Shown here: piece by piece, positions 60,601 through 64,000 of the stretch
How positions within the stretch are numbered: the first letter of the stretch is position 1
How the letters are laid out: every line of letters starts with the position of its first letter
Source: CAVPKN01 sp963832835
GTDB taxonomy: Bacteria; Chlamydiota; Chlamydiia; Chlamydiales; JAAKFR01
Length of the DNA stretch: 64,000 nucleotides
NCBI GenBank assembly: GCA_963832835.1
Contig: CAWHVD010000001.1
Location: 992,001 to 1,056,000 of the forward strand
Direction: 5' to 3'
Position numbers and translations under genes: made by a program
The notes under the pieces: generated by a model
Seen by the model: the letters and a program-made list of their open reading frames with translations, nothing else
Databases searched by the model: none
Told to the model about the DNA's origin: nothing

Positions 60601-63600
60601 TTTTTACCCAATATCAATGTCTCCTATTGGGTCCTGAGTGCCTGGAGCGCCCAAATGTATTTGTTTGTCTACCTTCTCATGTTCCCAGCTGCCATTGTGT
60701 TGCGCTATCGCAAGCCTCACGTACATAGAGCCTATCGGGTTCCCTACGGCAATGTGGGCATTTGGGTAGTTGGTCTCACCGGGATCGCCGCTTCCCTGTT
60801 TGTGTTTTTCATTAGTTTTCTGCCACCGGAGCAGATTGCAGTAGGCAATTTGTTGCATTATGAGATTCTCATGTTAACAGGGATTCTCATCATCGTAGCG
60901 ATCCCACTTGCCATATACGCCAACAGAAAGCCTCATTGGAAGCTTGAAGCGCTCGAAGAGACTCGCCTGGAAATCCGTAGAAGCACCCACTAAACGTTTA
61001 TAACACAGTGAGAATCTAACGCCTTAATTTAGAGTATCTGAAGATTACTTGTTCTTCTTGCAACTAAATCCACAATCTATTAAAACTATACCCCAGAAAT
61101 CAAATCATTAGGGGAATATATGATCAAAAAAACCATCTTGTCTCTTTCTTTAGTGACATTGCTTGCAGTCGATGCGTATCCATTGCTGGCCAATTCTAAT
61201 CAGGTCACTCAACAAAATTTTAATTCTATAACAACCCTTTCGCCGCGCATGCGCGAAGCTCTACTCCAGCAAATCTCTATGGAGCAATCTTCTTCGAACC
61301 TCTACCTGACCTTTGCTAGCTATTTTGGTGATCTTGGGTTGGATGGTTGTGAGGCCTTTTTCCGTGCCTCTTCTGCAGAAGAAACACAGCATGCTCTTCT
61401 TTTTTACAATCTACTCATCGACCGTGGAGAAAAATTTCAGCTCAGAGCCGTGAATGCGAGTTCTCTGATGCCTGCATCTCCATTAGACGCCTTTACTAAG
61501 TTGATGGAAAATGAAGTTCAAGTGACCCGCGCGATCCATAATCTCTATGCCATCGCCTTGGAAGAGAAAGATTTTGCGACACAGGCTTTCCTCCATCCTT
61601 TTCTGTTAATGCAAGTGCAAGAAGAGAAGGAAGCTGAAGACCTTTTACGCCTTCTTTCCCTTGGGCCCAATGATCCTGCCGTTATCCTAGCGTTTGACTA
61701 CAAACTCCAAGAGATGACCGAGCAAGACTAGGTTATTTAGAACACGGATACGCGCACACATGCGCTGCAAGATCGCCTACGGAAGCAGGATATTCGTCCT
61801 GCCGCCGTAGGTGATCTTATTATTTCTAGAGTTACGTTTTTTTAGAAGCTCTTGCTTTTAGAGCTCTGCTTGGTAATTTTCTGCATTTTCATAGGTTTGC
61901 GGCTTGTTTAGATGCTCTCGCACTTTTGCGACGGCAAGAGGTGCTGTTCCTCCTAGGAATGCTCCACATGCCGCACCACCAAAAGTTCCACCTAATATGC
62001 TGCCCAAGATATCATGTCCTGTAAGGGCTAAGGCAAGGCCTGCTAAGGCGCCAACGGACCAACCTACTGCCCCGCCTGCTACAGAACTTAGTATCATATT
62101 GTCTCTTATATGCATCTATTCCTCCATGTTTATTTTTTAATTATAATATTTATGTGTTAATTTCTTATTAATATTTAAGTTTTTAATAAAAAGTCGGAAA
62201 GAATTTGGGCGGGATGCAGGGCTGTTTGATTAAGGCCATGCCTGATTTGTTGACGGCAAGAGAAGCCGGAGGCGACAAGGGGGATGGAGGGAAGTGCGCG
62301 GATTTGGGGGAAGAGGCTATTTTCGGCAATGGCCATGGACATGGGGTAGTGATGAGTTTCGTAGCCAAAAGAGCCGGCAAGGCCACAGCAGCCTGCCGTG
62401 CTGAGGGTCATTTGAGGAAAAATTTTCTTGAGGGGAAGTTTGCTAAAGAGAGCTTGCTCGTGGCAGTGGGGATGATAGAAAAGGGGCCTATCAATGATTA
62501 ACTCGGGAAGGATTTCTTCTAGCGTGTAGACGCGGTGGGAAGAAGAAATGAGAGAGGGGTAATCATCATTGATGGCACTGAGACAGCTGGGTTCTAAGAC
62601 AACGACTGGGTTGTGAAGTTCTGCCAGGTGAGTTGAAAGCTTCTCTGCTTGTTTTTTGGCTTCTGCAAGCATACCGACAGATAGGAAGGGACGGCCGCAG
62701 CACATGGGTGGTATGGGATCGACACGAAAGCCGAGTTTTTCTAAGACAGCGACGGCCGCAATTCCAATTTCTGGGGAGTGAAATTCAGTGAAGGTGTCGA
62801 TAAACAGGTGGATTTTCTCTCCTTTTTTGGAAGGTGTATGCGTGCGCCACCACGCGGTAAAGCGTTTGCGGGCAAAGTGAGGTAGTGTGCGCTGAGGTGT
62901 AATTCCTAGTAAAGATAGGGCTGCTTTGGTAAAGGGGTTGTTTCCAAGCCAGTTGGAAAGGGGGCTTAGGGCCGATCCACATGCAGAAAGGGCATGGAGA
63001 TTACCAAAAAGGCGGGTTTTAAAAGAATAGCCGTGCTTTTCCTGATATTGATAGAGGGTCTCTATTTTTATTTTGGCCATATCGACTTGCGAAGGGCACT
63101 CTTTTTTGCATCCTTTACACCCCAGACAGTAATCAAGTACATCTTTAAGGCCATCGCCAGTAAGCTCGCTTATCGGAACACGACCATTGAGAATAGAGCG
63201 TAGGGATTGGGCACGTGCCCGTGTAGAATGCCTTTCATCTTTGAATGCCTGAAAGGAGGGACACATGAGCCCTGTTTGTTTGCGACAAGCACCGTTTCCA
63301 TTGCAAAGATCGGCCGCCAGATGGAGCCCTCCTTCAGGCTCAAAATTTAGGAAGGTAGGAATGTGAGCAGGTTTACTCGGTCTGAGATATTCTTGCGGGG
63401 GTTTGGCTGCGACAATTTTGCCGGGGTTCATGAGATGTAGGGGATCGAAAGCCTCTTTGACTTGGACCATGGCAGCATAAATGTCGGGTTCAAATAGGCG
63501 GGGATTGAGCCACGATCGGACAAGACCATCTCCATGCTCACCGGTGAGTGCTCCACCATACTGACGCACCAAATCGACGACGGCGGGCATGAGGGTAAAA

Positions 63601-64000
63601 ATTCTTTCCATTTCGCGAGAATCGGTGACATTCACATAGGGGCGCATGTGTAAACAGCCATCTCCCGCGTGGCCATAGATTCCCATTTCCCAGGGCACCA
63701 GTTTTTTTAGTGCGCGCACAAAGGGAGCTAGATGTTGAGGAGGCACACTGAGATCTTCGATAAAGGCGATTGCTCTGCTATAGCTGCGTCGCGATAGCAA
63801 AAGTCCAAGTCCTGCCTTGCGCAACGCCCAAACTTCTTCTTGGGTGGAGAGGGAAGTGAGATTGCGTTGCATTGGAAAGAGTAAAGGGGGCTCGTCTGCT
63901 TCAAATTCTGCGATCAAAAGGGCGGATGCTTCACAATTGAGCCAGGCGAGCTTACCTTTTAGTGCAGGAGAGAGGCGGCCCATCTGGATGACATGATGGT

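Overview
The window reads as a chromosome segment of an environmental, Chlamydia-like bacterium (Parachlamydiales type, amoeba or protist host likely). Three things point there. One is a core block of two LptF/LptG permeases, tilS, a long FtsH, pnp, rpsO and tadA, whose order I recall from Chlamydia. The second is a set of proteins with paired hydrophobic hairpins, as in inclusion-membrane proteins. The third is a set of eukaryotic-like ubiquitin-system domains. Base composition is moderate; I did not compute it.

Layout. 0-15.6 kb: a MOMP-like outer-membrane protein, then a surface-glycan region. It holds two related VWG-type glycosyltransferase-like proteins, an MsbA-like ABC exporter, a PhyH-type dioxygenase, three methyltransferase-like proteins, an MBOAT O-acyltransferase split by an IS630-type element, and an SGNH-type partner. 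The stretch 5.4-8.1 kb is a scrap yard: protease and transposase remnants and pieces of a second copy of the ABC gene. 15.6-18.2 kb: an MFS exporter, an MscS channel and tRNA-Ser. 18.5-22.7 kb: a compact RiPP locus with an NHLP-type precursor, a fused cyclodehydratase/YcaO protein and a SagB-type dehydrogenase, interleaved with copies of a repeat element. 23-36 kb: an NmrA-like protein, thymidine kinase, a large unknown, M32 carboxypeptidase, alanine racemase with a repeat-derived tail, LptF/LptG proteins, two membrane proteins and a protein built of 46-residue repeats.

35.8-53 kb: the chlamydial core (tilS, ftsH, pnp, rpsO, tadA), broken between ftsH and pnp by a block with a 1180-residue USP-type deubiquitinase and three unknown proteins. 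Just after tadA is a two-gene unit on the minus strand: a membrane-anchored U-box protein and a protein with a double membrane hairpin, F-box and WD-like repeats. Together these look like a host-ubiquitin manipulation set. 53-64 kb: a rhomboid-like protein, a pncB-pncA NAD-salvage pair, three paralogous coiled-coil proteins, an amino-acid antiporter, an exported ferritin, a glycine-zipper protein and a truncated FAD/Fe-S oxidoreductase.

Repeats are prominent: eight copies of a 162/274-bp element with terminal inverted repeats, two copies of a second element (one extends alr), strong 75-bp palindromes, and a scattered 19-bp motif. The two findings I rank highest are the RiPP azole locus bracketed by the two long repeat copies and the ubiquitin toolkit.
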